NCBI RefSeq assembly: GCF_011193355.1
Contig: NZ_CP049780.1
Coordinates: 3,423,085 to 3,487,084 of the forward strand
DNA: 64,000 bases
Origin: Streptomyces sp. JB150
Lineage (GTDB): Bacteria > Actinomycetota > Actinomycetes > Streptomycetales > Streptomycetaceae
Reading direction: 5' to 3'
Shown here: piece by piece, positions 51,665-60,398 of the stretch
Position numbering within the stretch: position 1 is the stretch's first letter
How the letters are laid out: each line of letters starts with the position of its first letter
Position numbers and translations under genes: made by a program
The notes under the pieces: generated by a model
What the model saw: the letters and a program-made list of their open reading frames with translations, nothing else
Database searches by the model: none
What the model was told of the DNA's origin: nothing

Positions 51665-52545
51665 AAGGAGAGTGTCAGGTCCGTGGTGATGGTTTCCCAG
51701 AGGGCGTCGAACCACTTCTGCGATTCGGCCACGAACGAGGCGTCGCGCGGCCCGGCCTCCCGGTCGAAGGAGAACAGCAGCGACTCGGTGCCGAGCGCGT
51801 CGTACATGTCGAGGACACCGGCCTCGGTGGTCTCCTCCCGGCGCGCCACCATGTAGTACGCGATCAGCGCCTCCGCGCCGTTGAGCAGGTACAGCTTGAC
51901 CGGCGGGGTGAACGGCAGGGCGCGGAACGACACGCGCACGTCGATGCCGTGCGAGACGGTCAGCATCCGCAGGTTGTGCCGCAGCACGTGCCCCTGCGCG
52001 TTGCGCATGGCGAGCCAGCGCTGGTGGACGGGGTTGTCGTCGCCGTCGCCCTGGTCCTCGACCGGGACGGGGAAGGCGAGGTTGATGTTCCGGGACGGCA
52101 GCAGGACGCGGACGTCGACCGACTCGGGGCGGACGCGGCCCTCGTGGATCAGGCGCAGCGGTTCGCCCAGCGCCAGCATCAGCGTCTCGGCGGTCAGGCA
52201 GGCCGCGTCGACGCGGACGTGCGGGGCGGTGAAGGCGTGGGCGAGCCGGGGGGCGAGGCCCACCATCGCCGGCTGGGGCGTCTCGGCGGGCGGCACCGCG
52301 CGGTCGGCGATCCGCGGCGGGCTGCCCTTGGTGACATGGCTGAGCAGCCCTTCCTCCTGGAGGACGCGCAGCGCCTGGCGCACGGTGCCGCGCTCCACGC
52401 CGAACTCCCCCGCCAGCTCGGCCTGCGTGGGCAGCCGGTCACCCGGCCTGAGCCGGCCGTCACGGATGCGTTCGCGCAGGCGGGCGGCGATCTCCCGGGC
52501 CGCGGTCCGGGTGCCGCCAGGCACTGCCGCGTTCTCCTCTGTCAC
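51661..52545 (-). CDS. GntR-family regulator
   Basis: A 294-residue GntR-type regulator. The winged helix occupies ~15-80 (IAARLRERIRDGRLRPGDRL; PTQAELAGEFGVERGTVRQA; LRVLQEEGLLSHVTKGSPPR). The remaining ~200 residues are an unusual C-terminal domain (LLPSRNINLAFPVPVEDQGD; LYLLNGAEALIAYYMVARRE) that does not look like a standard UTRA or FCD domain. GTG 52545 has TAGCGT 6 nt upstream, hence leaderless. It forms a tightly coupled unit with the HAD gene; the long repeat-containing upstream region may hold its operator. Confidence 0.86.
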   Translation of the reverse strand: MTEENAAVPGGTRTAAREIAARLRERIRDGRLRPGDRLPTQAELAGEFGVERGTVRQALRVLQEEGLLSHVTKGSPPRIADRAVPPAETPQPAMVGLAPRLAHAFTAPHVRVDAACLTAETLMLALGEPLRLIHEGRVRPESVDVRVLLPSRNINLAFPVPVEDQGDGDDNPVHQRWLAMRNAQGHVLRHNLRMLTVSHGIDVRVSFRALPFTPPVKLYLLNGAEALIAYYMVARREETTEAGVLDMYDALGTESLLFSFDREAGPRDASFVAESQKWFDALWETITTDLTLSL

Positions 52546-52567
52546 AGCCGAACGCTACAACTCGACA

Positions 52568-52680
52568 CCACCTGGCGGAAGTTGCCGAACAGATGGTTAC
52601 AAGTCGCCTGCAAGTGGAGATAAGGACAGTCAAGTTGGCCACCAACTTCCACAACCTGGCGAAAGCTGTGGAAGGTTGGC
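52568..52680. promoter_or_regulatory. repeat-containing region upstream of gntR
   Basis: This gap has a direct repeat ACCTGGCG(G/A)AAG (near 52569 and 52655) and several CAAGTTGG/CCAACTTCC-type half-sites, in a stretch more A/T-rich than the surroundings. It probably contains binding sites of the GntR protein. No gene is seen. Confidence 0.4.
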
Positions 52681-52801
52681 GGACTTCCCTCCGGAGGGGA
52701 GCCGGGAGCCCGACGGCCACCGCACCACGGCACAGCGGACACCACAACCGAAGAGCACGCTACGGATGCGTGAAGCCCACAGCCGCCGGCCGAAGGGAGG
52801 C

Positions 52802-54058
52802 TCAGAACGAGTCCGGGCACCAAGGACGCCTGGACGTGCGCAGCAGGGCGTCGGCCACCCGGGCGGCGCCCGCTCGTGTCTCGCGCACCCGCCCCGCGGC
52901 CGCCAGCCGCACCGCCGACTCGTCCCCCAGCCACAGCGCCCCGAGGTCCGACACGTCCAGCGTCAGGTCCGCCTCCCGCGAGGTCGCCGCGCACACCGCC
53001 CGGCCGTCCTCCGCAGCCTCCAGCAGATACCGCCCGCCGGTGAACCCGCCCGCGTCGGCGACCTCCAGCACCAGCCGCCCCGCCCCGGCGTACGTCCGCG
53101 CCTCCAGCGCCCGTACGACGTCCAGGATGCGCACCCACATCCAGTCCGCCTGGGTGGTGATCCGGGCGGCGCGCGGGTCCGGCAGGAACAGCGGCAGCAG
53201 GTCGTCCGGGGCCCGGTAACCCGTCTTCACCGTGGTGACCCAGTCGATCGAGCACATGAACCGCCACAGCGCCCGCTCCGCCTCCGGACGGTCCGCCACC
53301 AGCCAGTTCACGGTGGCGGTGTTCAGCGGCTGCTTGGCGTCGCCCCACCGGTCGTCGGCGGTGTACGCCACCATCCCGTCGACCTGCCCGGCCGCCGAGC
53401 GGTACACCGCGTAGAACGGCTCCTTCCGCTCCGGCCGGACCCGCAGCTCACCGGTCTCGATCCGCCACCACCGCGCGCCCCGGTCCACCGCGCCCGGCGT
53501 CGCCCGCCGCACCCGCTCGTACAGCTCCGGGCCCAGCTTGCGCACCTCGGCGGCGTCGGCCAGGTCGATCCGCCCGCCGTCCTCCGGGCCTGCCCAGCGC
53601 GGGTCGAGGCCGGTGCGCGGCACGTCGACGGTCCACTCGGCGGCCGTGGTGGCCGGGCCGAACCCGTACCGGCCGTAGATCGGGTACTCGGCGGCGATCA
53701 GCGTCGCGACCACGTCCCCGCGCTCCTTCGCCGCCGCCAGGTCCCGGCCCATCATCCGGGTCAGCAGCCCGCGCCGGCGGTGCGTCGGGGTCACGGTCAC
53801 GTTGGTGACGGCGTTCGCGGCGACGAGCGCGCCGCCGACCGCGGTCAGCTCCTGCGGGAACGAGCGCAGCGTCGCCACGCACCGGCCGTCGTCGAAGGCC
53901 CCGGTGGTGCGCTCCGGCACGATGCCGGTGGCCCGCGCGGCCAGCACGTCCTCGGACACCACGGGGCCCTGGAGGAAGCCCACCGACAGGGCCCGCAGCC
54001 AGTCCGGCGTCTCGTCCTCGGTGATCGTGCGTATGTCGAGTGCGTCGCGGTCGCTCAT
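52802..54058 (-). CDS. Eis-like GNAT N-acetyltransferase
   Basis: A 418-residue protein of the enhanced-intracellular-survival (Eis) family: an N-terminal GNAT domain with the acetyl-CoA motif [20 protein letters not shown] (about residues 86-105), a second degenerate GNAT domain ([20 protein letters not shown]) and a C-terminal sterol-carrier-like domain ([20 protein letters not shown]) whose last residue Phe supplies the carboxylate used in catalysis in this family. Eis enzymes multi-acetylate amines including aminoglycosides; the physiological substrate here is unknown. ATG 54058 has TACCGT 6 nt upstream (leaderless). Confidence 0.92.
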   Translation of the reverse strand: MSDRDALDIRTITEDETPDWLRALSVGFLQGPVVSEDVLAARATGIVPERTTGAFDDGRCVATLRSFPQELTAVGGALVAANAVTNVTVTPTHRRRGLLTRMMGRDLAAAKERGDVVATLIAAEYPIYGRYGFGPATTAAEWTVDVPRTGLDPRWAGPEDGGRIDLADAAEVRKLGPELYERVRRATPGAVDRGARWWRIETGELRVRPERKEPFYAVYRSAAGQVDGMVAYTADDRWGDAKQPLNTATVNWLVADRPEAERALWRFMCSIDWVTTVKTGYRAPDDLLPLFLPDPRAARITTQADWMWVRILDVVRALEARTYAGAGRLVLEVADAGGFTGGRYLLEAAEDGRAVCAATSREADLTLDVSDLGALWLGDESAVRLAAAGRVRETRAGAARVADALLRTSRRPWCPDSF

Positions 54059-54320
54059 GGCGTCACGGTAGGCGCCCCGCACCGGGCCCGTCGCGAGGTT
54101 TTCGACACGGCGCACGACAGCGGCGGGCCACCGGGCGGACCGGAACCGCGGGCCACCAAGCGGAACTACACCTCCGGACCACCGCGCCGATCACAGACCT
54201 CCGGCCACCGGGCCGATCACCCCAGCCCACCGGACGGCTCACGCACCCACCTCACCGCCGGCACCTATGAGCCTTCGGGCCCCCACCGGCGCGCAAGAGC
54301 CCCCAGGCCCCGCCCGCGCC

Positions 54321-54932
54321 TCACAGCAGGAGGTCGTCGACCTGTGCCTCCCCGTCCCGGTAGCGCCGGGCGATCTCCGCGCTGCACTCGTCGGCCGTGC
54401 GCTGGAGCCGCTGGCGGCGCCGGGAGACCTGCTGCTCGTAGCGGACGAGCCGCCCGATCCCGTCCGTCAGCTCCGCGTCCGTGCGCGCGTCCAGCGCGGA
54501 CAGCTCGACCTCGGCCAGCATCTCGGCGGCCAGCCGCCGGTACTCCTCGCTCTGCGGCGTGCCCAGCGTGACATGGCGGGCGGAGGAGCGGTGCCGCGCC
54601 GGGGCGTCCGTCAGGATCTCCGGCAGCCGCTCCACCACCGACGCCTCGCCCACCGCCACCACGGACGCCGGCCCGCGCCGCGCCAGCTCCGCCCGCAGGA
54701 TGTCGATCCGTCCCTGCAGCAGCCGCCGCACATAGCTGAGGTCCGCCTCGTCGCGCTGGGCGGCGCGGCGCAGCGCGCGCAGCTCGGGCAGGCTCAGCGC
54801 CGTCAGGTCGGGCTCGGGCGGCTCCGGCGGCAGCGGTGGCCGCACGGCGCTCTCGAAGCCGCCGGGACTGTCGGTGCGCTGCGCGGGTGGCCGCCGTGTC
54901 CCCACTTCCTCACCCGTGCTCGGTGTGCTCAT
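54321..54932 (-). CDS. rsiG: RsiG, c-di-GMP-dependent anti-sigma factor of WhiG
   Basis: A 203-residue coiled-coil protein carrying both copies of the c-di-GMP signature E(X)3S(X)2R(X)3Q(X)3D: E62-S66-R69-Q73-D77 in the first helix and E166-S170-R173-Q177-D181 in the second. In Streptomyces venezuelae, RsiG loaded with c-di-GMP holds the sporulation sigma factor WhiG inactive; a fall in c-di-GMP frees WhiG to start spore formation. The N-terminal ~40 residues are disordered and the middle has a conserved segment VASV-ERLPEILTD-like stretch. ATG 54932 is chosen. It is a stand-alone gene, away from whiG, as in other species. Confidence 0.93.
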   Translation of the reverse strand: MSTPSTGEEVGTRRPPAQRTDSPGGFESAVRPPLPPEPPEPDLTALSLPELRALRRAAQRDEADLSYVRRLLQGRIDILRAELARRGPASVVAVGEASVVERLPEILTDAPARHRSSARHVTLGTPQSEEYRRLAAEMLAEVELSALDARTDAELTDGIGRLVRYEQQVSRRRQRLQRTADECSAEIARRYRDGEAQVDDLLL

Positions 54933-55068
54933 GTGCCTCTACCGTCCCCTCGACCGGTGTGTGGGAAGCATCGTGCCACCCCAAGTGGCCGCTATGTGAC
55001 CGAGTGCCCCCGAACGGCCCCAGATGGGCGGGTTAGGGATCGAAAAGCGGCCACGGCATGATGGTCGT

Positions 55069-55494
55069 ATGCGAGCTGTGGTGCAGAGGGTGGACGGCGC
55101 GAGCGTCGTGGTGGACGGCCGGACCGTCGGGGAGATCATCGGCGAGGGCCTGTGCGTGCTCGTGGGCGTCACCCACGACGACACCAAGGAGAAGGCGGCG
55201 CAGCTGGCCCGCAAGCTGTGGACCCTGCGGATCCTGCACGACGAGAAGTCGTGCAGCGACCTCGACGCCCCACTCCTGGTGATCAGCCAGTTCACTCTCT
55301 ACGGCGACGCCCGCAAGGGCCGCCGCCCCACCTGGAACGCGGCCGCGCCCGGCGAGGTCGCCGAGCCGCTGGTCGACGAGGTGGTGGCCCAGCTGCGGGC
55401 GCTGGGCGCGACGGTGGAGACGGGCCGGTTCGGCGCGCAGATGCGGGTGTCGCTGACGAACGACGGCCCGTTCACCGTCCTGCTGGAAATGTAG
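55069..55494 (+). CDS. dtd: D-aminoacyl-tRNA deacylase
   Basis: A 141-residue enzyme that removes D-amino acids (and Gly mischarged on tRNA-Ala) from tRNA. Diagnostic motifs are [20 protein letters not shown] (the SQFTL core) and the C-terminal [14 protein letters not shown] (family consensus NxGPVT, here NDGPFT). ATG 55069 gives the canonical MRAVVQRV start, and CATGAT lies 6 nt upstream, consistent with leaderless expression. Confidence 0.95.
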   Translation: MRAVVQRVDGASVVVDGRTVGEIIGEGLCVLVGVTHDDTKEKAAQLARKLWTLRILHDEKSCSDLDAPLLVISQFTLYGDARKGRRPTWNAAAPGEVAEPLVDEVVAQLRALGATVETGRFGAQMRVSLTNDGPFTVLLEM

Positions 55495-55546
55495 CCCCAC
55501 GGACCCCGAGGACCCCGACGGACCCCATGGGCCACGGGCCTACGGC

Positions 55547-56512
55547 CTACGGGGCGACGACGACTTCCTGCGCCGCCGCGGTGTCCCCGGCCATCAGCCG
55601 GGCGTCCACCGGCACGTTCCGCTTCACCAGCGCGAGGGCGACCGGGCCCAGCTCGTGGTGGCGTACGGAGGTGGTGACGAAGCCGATCTTCCGGCCGTCG
55701 GGGCCGTCGTCCGCGAGCCGGATCTCGGTGCCGTTCGGCGGCAGGTGGACCTCGCTGCCGTCCAGGTGCAGGAAGACCAGCCGGCGCGGCGGCTTGCCCA
55801 GGTTCTGCACCCGGGCGACGGTTTCCTGGCCGCGGTAGCAGCCCTTCTGCAGGTGCACGGCCGTGCCGATCCAGCCCAGCTCGTGCGGGATGGTCCGGTG
55901 GTCGGTCTCGAAGCCGAGGCGGGGCCGGTGGTGCTCGACGCGCAGCGCCTCGTAGGCGAGCAGCCCGGCCGCCGGGCCGGCCTGCGCCGCGAACTCCTCC
56001 AGCCGCTCGCGCGGCAGGAACAGATCACGGCCGAACGGGGTCTGCCGTACGACGACGCCCTCCGGGACCTCGGCGATGGAACCGGCGGGCAGGTGGACGA
56101 CCGCGTGGTCGGCGGTGCGGTCGGCGACGTCGACCCGGTAGAAGAACTTCATCGACTCCAGGTACCGGATCAGCGCGTCCTGGGTGCCGGGCTCCACGTG
56201 CGCCCACACCGTCGTGCCGTCGTCGACCAGGTAGAGCGCGTGCTCGATGTGGCCGTTGGCGGACAGGATCAGCGCCTCGGTGGCCTCGCCCGCGGGCAGG
56301 TCGCTGACGTGCTGGGTGAGCAGCAGGTGCAGCCAGCTCAGCCGGTCCTCGCCGGAGACCGTGACGACCCCGCGGTGCGAGAGGTCGACGAAACCGGTGC
56401 CGTCGGCGAGGGCGCGCTGCTCGCGGAACAGGTCGCCGTAGTGCGCGGCGACGCCTTCGTCCACGCCCTCGGCGGGGACGGCGCCGGGCAGGGACAGCAG
56501 GGGGCTCTTCAT
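55547..56512 (-). CDS. ygfZ: YgfZ/GcvT-like folate-binding protein
   Basis: A 321-residue tetrahydrofolate-binding protein with the invariant K-G-C-Y-x-G-Q-E motif (HLQKGCYRGQETVARV, about residue 225) and a GcvT-like fold. YgfZ helps assemble or repair certain Fe-S enzymes such as MiaB and is linked to oxidative stress. ATG 56512 has TAGGCT 7 nt upstream (leaderless), although the end of nur is only 10 bp away on the same strand, so read-through from nur is also expected. Confidence 0.94.
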   Translation of the reverse strand: MKSPLLSLPGAVPAEGVDEGVAAHYGDLFREQRALADGTGFVDLSHRGVVTVSGEDRLSWLHLLLTQHVSDLPAGEATEALILSANGHIEHALYLVDDGTTVWAHVEPGTQDALIRYLESMKFFYRVDVADRTADHAVVHLPAGSIAEVPEGVVVRQTPFGRDLFLPRERLEEFAAQAGPAAGLLAYEALRVEHHRPRLGFETDHRTIPHELGWIGTAVHLQKGCYRGQETVARVQNLGKPPRRLVFLHLDGSEVHLPPNGTEIRLADDGPDGRKIGFVTTSVRHHELGPVALALVKRNVPVDARLMAGDTAAAQEVVVAP

Positions 56513-56522
56513 GACTCCAAGC

Positions 56523-56960
56523 CTACGACTCGGTACTTGAAGACTTCAGCGAACAGTCCTCACACCGGCCGAAGATCGCGAAGTGCTTCATGTCCGTGTC
56601 GAACCCGAACTGCTCGCGCAGCTTCGCGGTGAACTCGGCGGCCACGCTCACATCCGCCTCGATGACGCCGGAGCAGTCCCGGCACACCAGGTGGATGTGG
56701 TGGTGCCGGTCGGCCAGGTGGTACGTCGGCGCCCCGTGGCCCAGGTGGGCGTGGCTGACCAGCCCCAGTTCCTCCAGCAGCTCCAGCGTCCGGTAGACCG
56801 TGGAAATGTTGACCCCCGACGCCGTCTTCCTCACCTCGCTGAGGATGTCGTCGGGGGTCGCGTGCTCCAGGGTGTCCACGGCTTCGAGCACGAGTTGCCG
56901 CTGCGGGGTCAGCCGGTAGCCGCGCTGCCGCAGATCGCTCTTCCAGTCGGTGCTCACCAC
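56523..56960 (-). CDS. nur: Nur, nickel-responsive Fur-family repressor
   Basis: A 145-residue Fur-family regulator nearly identical, as I recall it, to S. coelicolor Nur. The winged helix (2-80) is followed by the dimerisation domain. The metal ligands described for Nur are all present: H33, H86, H88 and H90 of the nickel site and H70, H72 of the second site (segments VSHAHLGHG and DRHHHIHLVC). C93/C96 and a late CEDC are also there. With nickel it represses nickel uptake and the Fe-type superoxide dismutase, allowing the Ni-type enzyme. GTG 56960 has TAGACT 7 nt upstream (leaderless); a second GTG follows directly. Confidence 0.95.
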   Translation of the reverse strand: MVSTDWKSDLRQRGYRLTPQRQLVLEAVDTLEHATPDDILSEVRKTASGVNISTVYRTLELLEELGLVSHAHLGHGAPTYHLADRHHHIHLVCRDCSGVIEADVSVAAEFTAKLREQFGFDTDMKHFAIFGRCEDCSLKSSSTES

Positions 56961-56976
56961 ACCGGCCAGTCTAGGA

Positions 56977-57552
56977 CTACTTGAAGAAGGCGATCCCGTC
57001 GTCCGGCAGGTCGTCCGGCAGGGCCTTCGCCCAGCGCTCGACGTCCTCGGGGGTGACGACCTTCTTCAGGTGCGCCGACATGTAGGGGCGCAGCTCGACC
57101 TCGGGGGTCTGCTTCTCGCCGACCCACATCAGGTCGCTCTTGACGTAGCCGTAGAGCCGCTTGCCGCCGCTGTAGGGCTGGGAGGCGGGGGTGCGGGCGA
57201 CGGCGTCGGTGACCAGGTCGATCTGCGGCTTCTGGTGGGCCATCTCGCCGTACCAGATCTCGATGACGCCGTCGTCGCGGGTCATGGTCACCTCGACCTT
57301 GCGGTCGGCGTCGATCCGCCAGAAGCCGTGCTCCGACTCCAGCGGGCGGACCTTGTTGCCGTCCTTGTCGAGCACCCAGGTGTGCGAGTGGTACTCCAGG
57401 AAGTCCCGGCCGTCGTGCGTGAAGGTGACCTCCTGCCCGAAGTTGCACTTCTCGGAACCGGGGAAGTCGTGCACACCCGCGCCCACCCAGTTGCCGAGCA
57501 GGAAGGCGAGGGGGACGAGGTCCTTGTGGAGGTCGGACGGGATCTCGATCAT
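56977..57552 (-). CDS. nitrobindin-like beta-barrel protein (FABP/DUF1794)
   Basis: A 191-residue beta-barrel protein of the nitrobindin family, marked by LLGNWVGAGVHDFP (GXWXGXG) near the N-terminus, FLEYHSHTWVLDKDG and FWRIDADRKVEVTM. Nitrobindins bind heme through a C-terminal-half His and interact with NO or peroxynitrite; the C-terminal segment here has AHLKKVVTPEDVERW. ATG 57552; TAGGAA sits about 15 nt upstream and could be promoter or ribosome site. It precedes nur on the same strand with a small gap. Confidence 0.88.
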   Translation of the reverse strand: MIEIPSDLHKDLVPLAFLLGNWVGAGVHDFPGSEKCNFGQEVTFTHDGRDFLEYHSHTWVLDKDGNKVRPLESEHGFWRIDADRKVEVTMTRDDGVIEIWYGEMAHQKPQIDLVTDAVARTPASQPYSGGKRLYGYVKSDLMWVGEKQTPEVELRPYMSAHLKKVVTPEDVERWAKALPDDLPDDGIAFFK

Positions 57553-57574
57553 GAGCAGATGTTCCTAGGGGTGG

Positions 57575-57673
57575 TCAGCGCTGGCCCTGGTACAGCTTCT
57601 TCACGGTCAGACCGGCGAAGGCGAGAACGCCGACGGCGACCAGGACCAGCAGGATTTCGAAGAAGAGCTCCAC
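57575..57673 (-). CDS. 32-residue single-helix membrane protein
   Basis: Minus-strand GTG 57673 with AAGGAG at ideal spacing opens a 32-residue protein: VELFFEILLVLVAVGVLAFA as one membrane helix, then a basic tail GLTVKKLYQGQR. It is 22 bp upstream of the nitrobindin-like gene on the same strand, so probably the first gene of that unit. Codon use is typical. Function unknown; small single-pass proteins often tune a neighbouring complex. Confidence 0.75.
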   Translation of the reverse strand: MELFFEILLVLVAVGVLAFAGLTVKKLYQGQR

Positions 57674-57926
57674 GGCGTGCTCCTTGGATGAGCGTGGTGA
57701 GGTACGTACGTACACGGGGCCAGGCCCCAGCTTACGCGGCCGGGGTCCGGCCCACGGTGTGAGGTGCCCCCCTGGAGGCGGCCGCGGGCCGGGTGAGCAG
57801 CCGGACCTGCCGGGGTGACCGTCCGGTCGTACGGCCGCCGCGGCGCCGTGCCGCCCGCGCCTCCGTCGGCACGTCGGGCGCCTCGGGTCCCTCTCCGCCT
57901 CGGCGGGGGGTGACTACGATGCGGCC

Positions 57927-58289
57927 ATGGCGAAGAAGCTCGTGATCAAGGTGACGGCGGGGGCCGACGCTCCCGAGCGCTGCTCGCAGGCGTTCACGGT
58001 GGCGGCCGTGGCCGTGGCCAGCGGGGTGGACGTGTCCGTCTGGCTGACGGGCGAGTCCGCCTGGTTCGCGCTGCCCGGCCGGGCGGCCGAGTTCGAGCTG
58101 CCGCACGCGGCCCCGCTCCCCGACCTGATCGACTCGATCCTCGCCGCGGGCCGGCTGACCCTGTGCACCCAGTGCGCGGCCCGGCGGGACATCACGGAGA
58201 AGGACGTCATCGAGGGCGTCCGGATCGCGGGCGCGCAGGTCTTCGTGCAGGAGGCGCTGGCCGAGGACACCCAGGCGCTCGTCTACTGA
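57927..58289 (+). CDS. DsrE-like sulfur-relay-fold protein
   Basis: A 120-residue DsrE/DsrF-family protein (KLVIKVTAGADAPERCSQAF; AAVAVASGVDVSVWLTGESA; LCTQCAARRDITEKDVIEGV). The CTQC pair and the earlier Cys could act in persulfide or thiol chemistry, as in TusD-like proteins, but this actinobacterial subgroup is uncharacterised. ATG 57927 has TACGAT 6 nt upstream (57915-57920), hence leaderless. Its 3' end overlaps the convergent VOC gene by 7 bp. Confidence 0.86.
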   Translation: MAKKLVIKVTAGADAPERCSQAFTVAAVAVASGVDVSVWLTGESAWFALPGRAAEFELPHAAPLPDLIDSILAAGRLTLCTQCAARRDITEKDVIEGVRIAGAQVFVQEALAEDTQALVY

Positions 58290-58669
58290 CCGTCGTCCCC
58301 CGTCGGCACGTACAGACAGAAGGGGTGTCCCGCCGGGTCCAGCAGCACCCGCACGTCGGGCTGGGGCTGGTACGCGGCGAGCCGGGCGCCCGCGAGGAGG
58401 GCGGCGGCCGTCTCGCCCTCCAGGTCGTCCACGGCGATGTCCAGATGGACGGACATCTGCTGCCGGTCCGGCTCGCTCGGCCAGACGGGCGGCACGTACC
58501 GGGGCTCGGTCTGGAAGGACAGTCCGGTGCCGCCGTCCGGCGGGCGGATGTGCACCCAGTCCGGCTCCTCCTCGCCGTTCCACACCCGCCAGCCGGGCAG
58601 CAGCCGCAGGTAGAAGTCCGCCAGCTCACGCGCGCTCGGCGCGTCCAGGGTCGCCGCAACGAGTCTCAT
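58283..58669 (-). CDS. VOC/glyoxalase-fold protein
   Basis: A 128-residue vicinal-oxygen-chelate protein with two beta-alpha-beta-beta-beta modules (LVAATLDAPSARELADFYLR; MSVHLDIAVDDLEGETAAAL; VRVLLDPAGHPFCLYVP). Possible metal ligands are the His of VHLDIAV and a late acidic residue, but the set is incomplete, as in many members that act as dioxygenase-like, glyoxalase-like or binding proteins. ATG 58669 has TACCCC 6 nt upstream (leaderless). Confidence 0.87.
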   Translation of the reverse strand: MRLVAATLDAPSARELADFYLRLLPGWRVWNGEEEPDWVHIRPPDGGTGLSFQTEPRYVPPVWPSEPDRQQMSVHLDIAVDDLEGETAAALLAGARLAAYQPQPDVRVLLDPAGHPFCLYVPTGDDGQ

Positions 58670-58706
58670 GCGCCGGGGGTACCCCGCCCGGCCGGTCCGA
58701 CGCCCG

Positions 58707-58967
58707 TCACCTGGGGCGCTTCCTGCCGTCCAGCTCGTCCCACCACTCGTCGGACCGGGGGTCGCCGGAGGGAGCGTCCCACCAGCGGTCGTCCGGGCCG
58801 CGCCGGTTGGCGACGATCGCGGCGACGGGCGGGATGAGCATGGCGACCACGCACATGCCGACGGCCGCCTCGGTCGACACGAGCCGGACCACGGCCCACG
58901 CCAGGACGAACAGCACCAGGCAGGTGCCCATCAGGGCGAAGTACAGACGACGCCGCCGCGCGTACAT
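58707..58967 (-). CDS. DUF3099 membrane protein
   Basis: An 86-residue protein with two membrane helices (YFALMGTCLVLFVLAWAVVR; AVGMCVVAMLIPPVAAIVAN) and a Trp/Asp-rich cytoplasmic tail (DDRWWDAPSGDPRSDEWWDE), the DUF3099 family. Function unknown. ATG 58967 is preferred over the upstream codon at 59024 because TACGCT lies 6 nt before it (leaderless) and the product then starts MYARRRRLYF as in relatives. Confidence 0.85.
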   Translation of the reverse strand: MYARRRRLYFALMGTCLVLFVLAWAVVRLVSTEAAVGMCVVAMLIPPVAAIVANRRGPDDRWWDAPSGDPRSDEWWDELDGRKRPR

Positions 58968-58997
58968 GTGTCCAGCGTAGGCAGGGGCGCGGGCACG

Positions 58998-59045
58998 GAG
59001 AAGGGCCGCACCCCAGGCGTCCAACCCGGGGGGTGCGGCCCTCTC
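58998..59045. terminator. terminator downstream of the sulfur operon
   Basis: GAGAAGGGCCGCACCCC (58998-59014) pairs with GGGGTGCGGCCCTCTC (59030-59045), one bulged A. It lies just after the DUF1416 stop codon on the minus strand and ends the sseA operon. Confidence 0.88.
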
Positions 59046-59059
59046 GCCGTACGGGTCCG

Positions 59060-59350
59060 TCAGACCGCGATGGCGACCTCGGCCAGCGCGCCCTTCTCGG
59101 CGACGACGACCGTGCGGTCGGCGGTGCCGCCGGGGACCAGGGCGCGGACGGTCCAGGTGCCCTCGGCCGCGTAGAAGCGGAACTGGCCCGTGGCGGAGGT
59201 CGGGACCTCCGCGGTGAACTCGCCGGTCGAGTCCAGGAGCCGGACGTAGCCGGTCACCGGCTCGCCGTCGCGGGTCACCTGGCCCTGGATGGTGGTCTCA
59301 CCGGGCTTGATGGTCGAGGCGTCGGGGCCGCCGGCCTTCGCTCCGCACAT
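59060..59350 (-). CDS. DUF1416 protein, partner of the SseA sulfurtransferase
   Basis: A 96-residue protein with a transthyretin-like/prealbumin-fold pattern (TTIQGQVTRDGEPVTGYVRL; FTAEVPTSATGQFRFYAAEG) and a conserved N-terminal Cys (MCGAKAGG). It is a constant neighbour of cysA2/sseA in actinobacteria; a sulfur-carrier or accessory role is inferred from this linkage only. ATG 59350 is preferred over the TTG at 59362 because GGAG then falls at proper spacing. It follows sseA by 66 bp. Confidence 0.9.
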   Translation of the reverse strand: MCGAKAGGPDASTIKPGETTIQGQVTRDGEPVTGYVRLLDSTGEFTAEVPTSATGQFRFYAAEGTWTVRALVPGGTADRTVVVAEKGALAEVAIAV

Positions 59351-59416
59351 GTCTTTCTCCAAGAGGGGTCTGACCGGAAGGCCGGTCGGGTCGTCTTTCT
59401 TGCCTGCTTGCCGGGA

Positions 59417-60256
59417 TTACTTGTTGGCGCCGAGCTCGATCGGCACGCCGACGAGGGAGCCGTACTCGGTCCAGGAGCCGTCGTAGTTCTTGACGTTCTC
59501 CACGCCCAGCAGCTCGTGCAGGACGAACCAGGTCAGGGCGGAGCGCTCGCCGATGCGGCAGTAGGCGATGGTGTCCTTGGAGAGGTCGATGCTCTCCTCC
59601 TCGTAGAGCTTGCGCAGCTCTTCGTCGGACTTGAAGGTGCCGTCGTCGTTGGCGTTCTTCGACCACGGGATGTTGCGGGCGGTCGGGACGTGACCCGGGC
59701 GCTGCGACTGCTCCTGCGGCAGGTGGGCCGGGGCGAGCAGCTTGCCGGAGAACTCGTCGGGCGAGCGGACGTCGACGAGGTTCTGGCTGCCGATGGCCTT
59801 GACGACGTCGTCGCGGAAGGCGCGGATGGCGGTGTTCTGCGGCTTGGCCTTGTACTCGGTCGCCGGGCGCTCGGGCACCTCCTCGACCAGCTCGCGGGCG
59901 TCCAGCTCCCACTTCTTGCGGCCGCCGTCGAGGAGCTTGACGTTCTCGTGGCCGTAGAGCTTGAAGTACCAGTAGGCGTAGGACGCGAACCAGTTGTTGT
60001 TGCCGCCGTAGAGGACGACCGTGTGGTCGTTGGCGATGCCCTTCGCCGACAGGAGCTTCTCGAAGCCCTCCTGGTCGATGAAGTCGCGGCGGACCGGGTC
60101 CTGCAGGTCCTGCGTCCAGTCGATCTTGATGGCGTTGCGGATGTGGTTCTTGTCGTAGGCCGACGTGTCCTCATCCACCTCGACGATCGCGATGGCGGGG
60201 TTGTCCAGGTTGTCCTGGAGCCAGTCGGCGTCGACCAGGACGTCGCTGCGGCTCAT
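59417..60256 (-). CDS. sseA: thiosulfate sulfurtransferase (rhodanese), SseA/CysA-type
   Basis: A 279-residue tandem rhodanese. The inactive N-terminal domain (VLVDADWLQDNLDNPAIAIV; VVLYGGNNNWFASYAYW) is followed by the catalytic domain with active-site Cys in IAYCRIGERSALTWF (CRIGERS loop). It moves sulfane sulfur from thiosulfate or 3-mercaptopyruvate to acceptors. ATG 60256 has GGAGGAG upstream. It is preceded by a Cys-containing leader peptide and followed by DUF1416, the arrangement known in mycobacteria for cysteine-controlled expression. Confidence 0.95.
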   Translation of the reverse strand: MSRSDVLVDADWLQDNLDNPAIAIVEVDEDTSAYDKNHIRNAIKIDWTQDLQDPVRRDFIDQEGFEKLLSAKGIANDHTVVLYGGNNNWFASYAYWYFKLYGHENVKLLDGGRKKWELDARELVEEVPERPATEYKAKPQNTAIRAFRDDVVKAIGSQNLVDVRSPDEFSGKLLAPAHLPQEQSQRPGHVPTARNIPWSKNANDDGTFKSDEELRKLYEEESIDLSKDTIAYCRIGERSALTWFVLHELLGVENVKNYDGSWTEYGSLVGVPIELGANK

Positions 60257-60398
60257 GCTCTTTCTCCTCCGGGGCAGTTGCGGCGGGGCGTGCGAGTGAG
60301 AGGCGTGCGCGGACGGCCGCCGCGGTGCGGCGCGGCACGGCGCACGGATGCCCTGGGCAGGGCGGGTGTGGGTGAACGCGGCTGGCGGGTGCTGCCGC

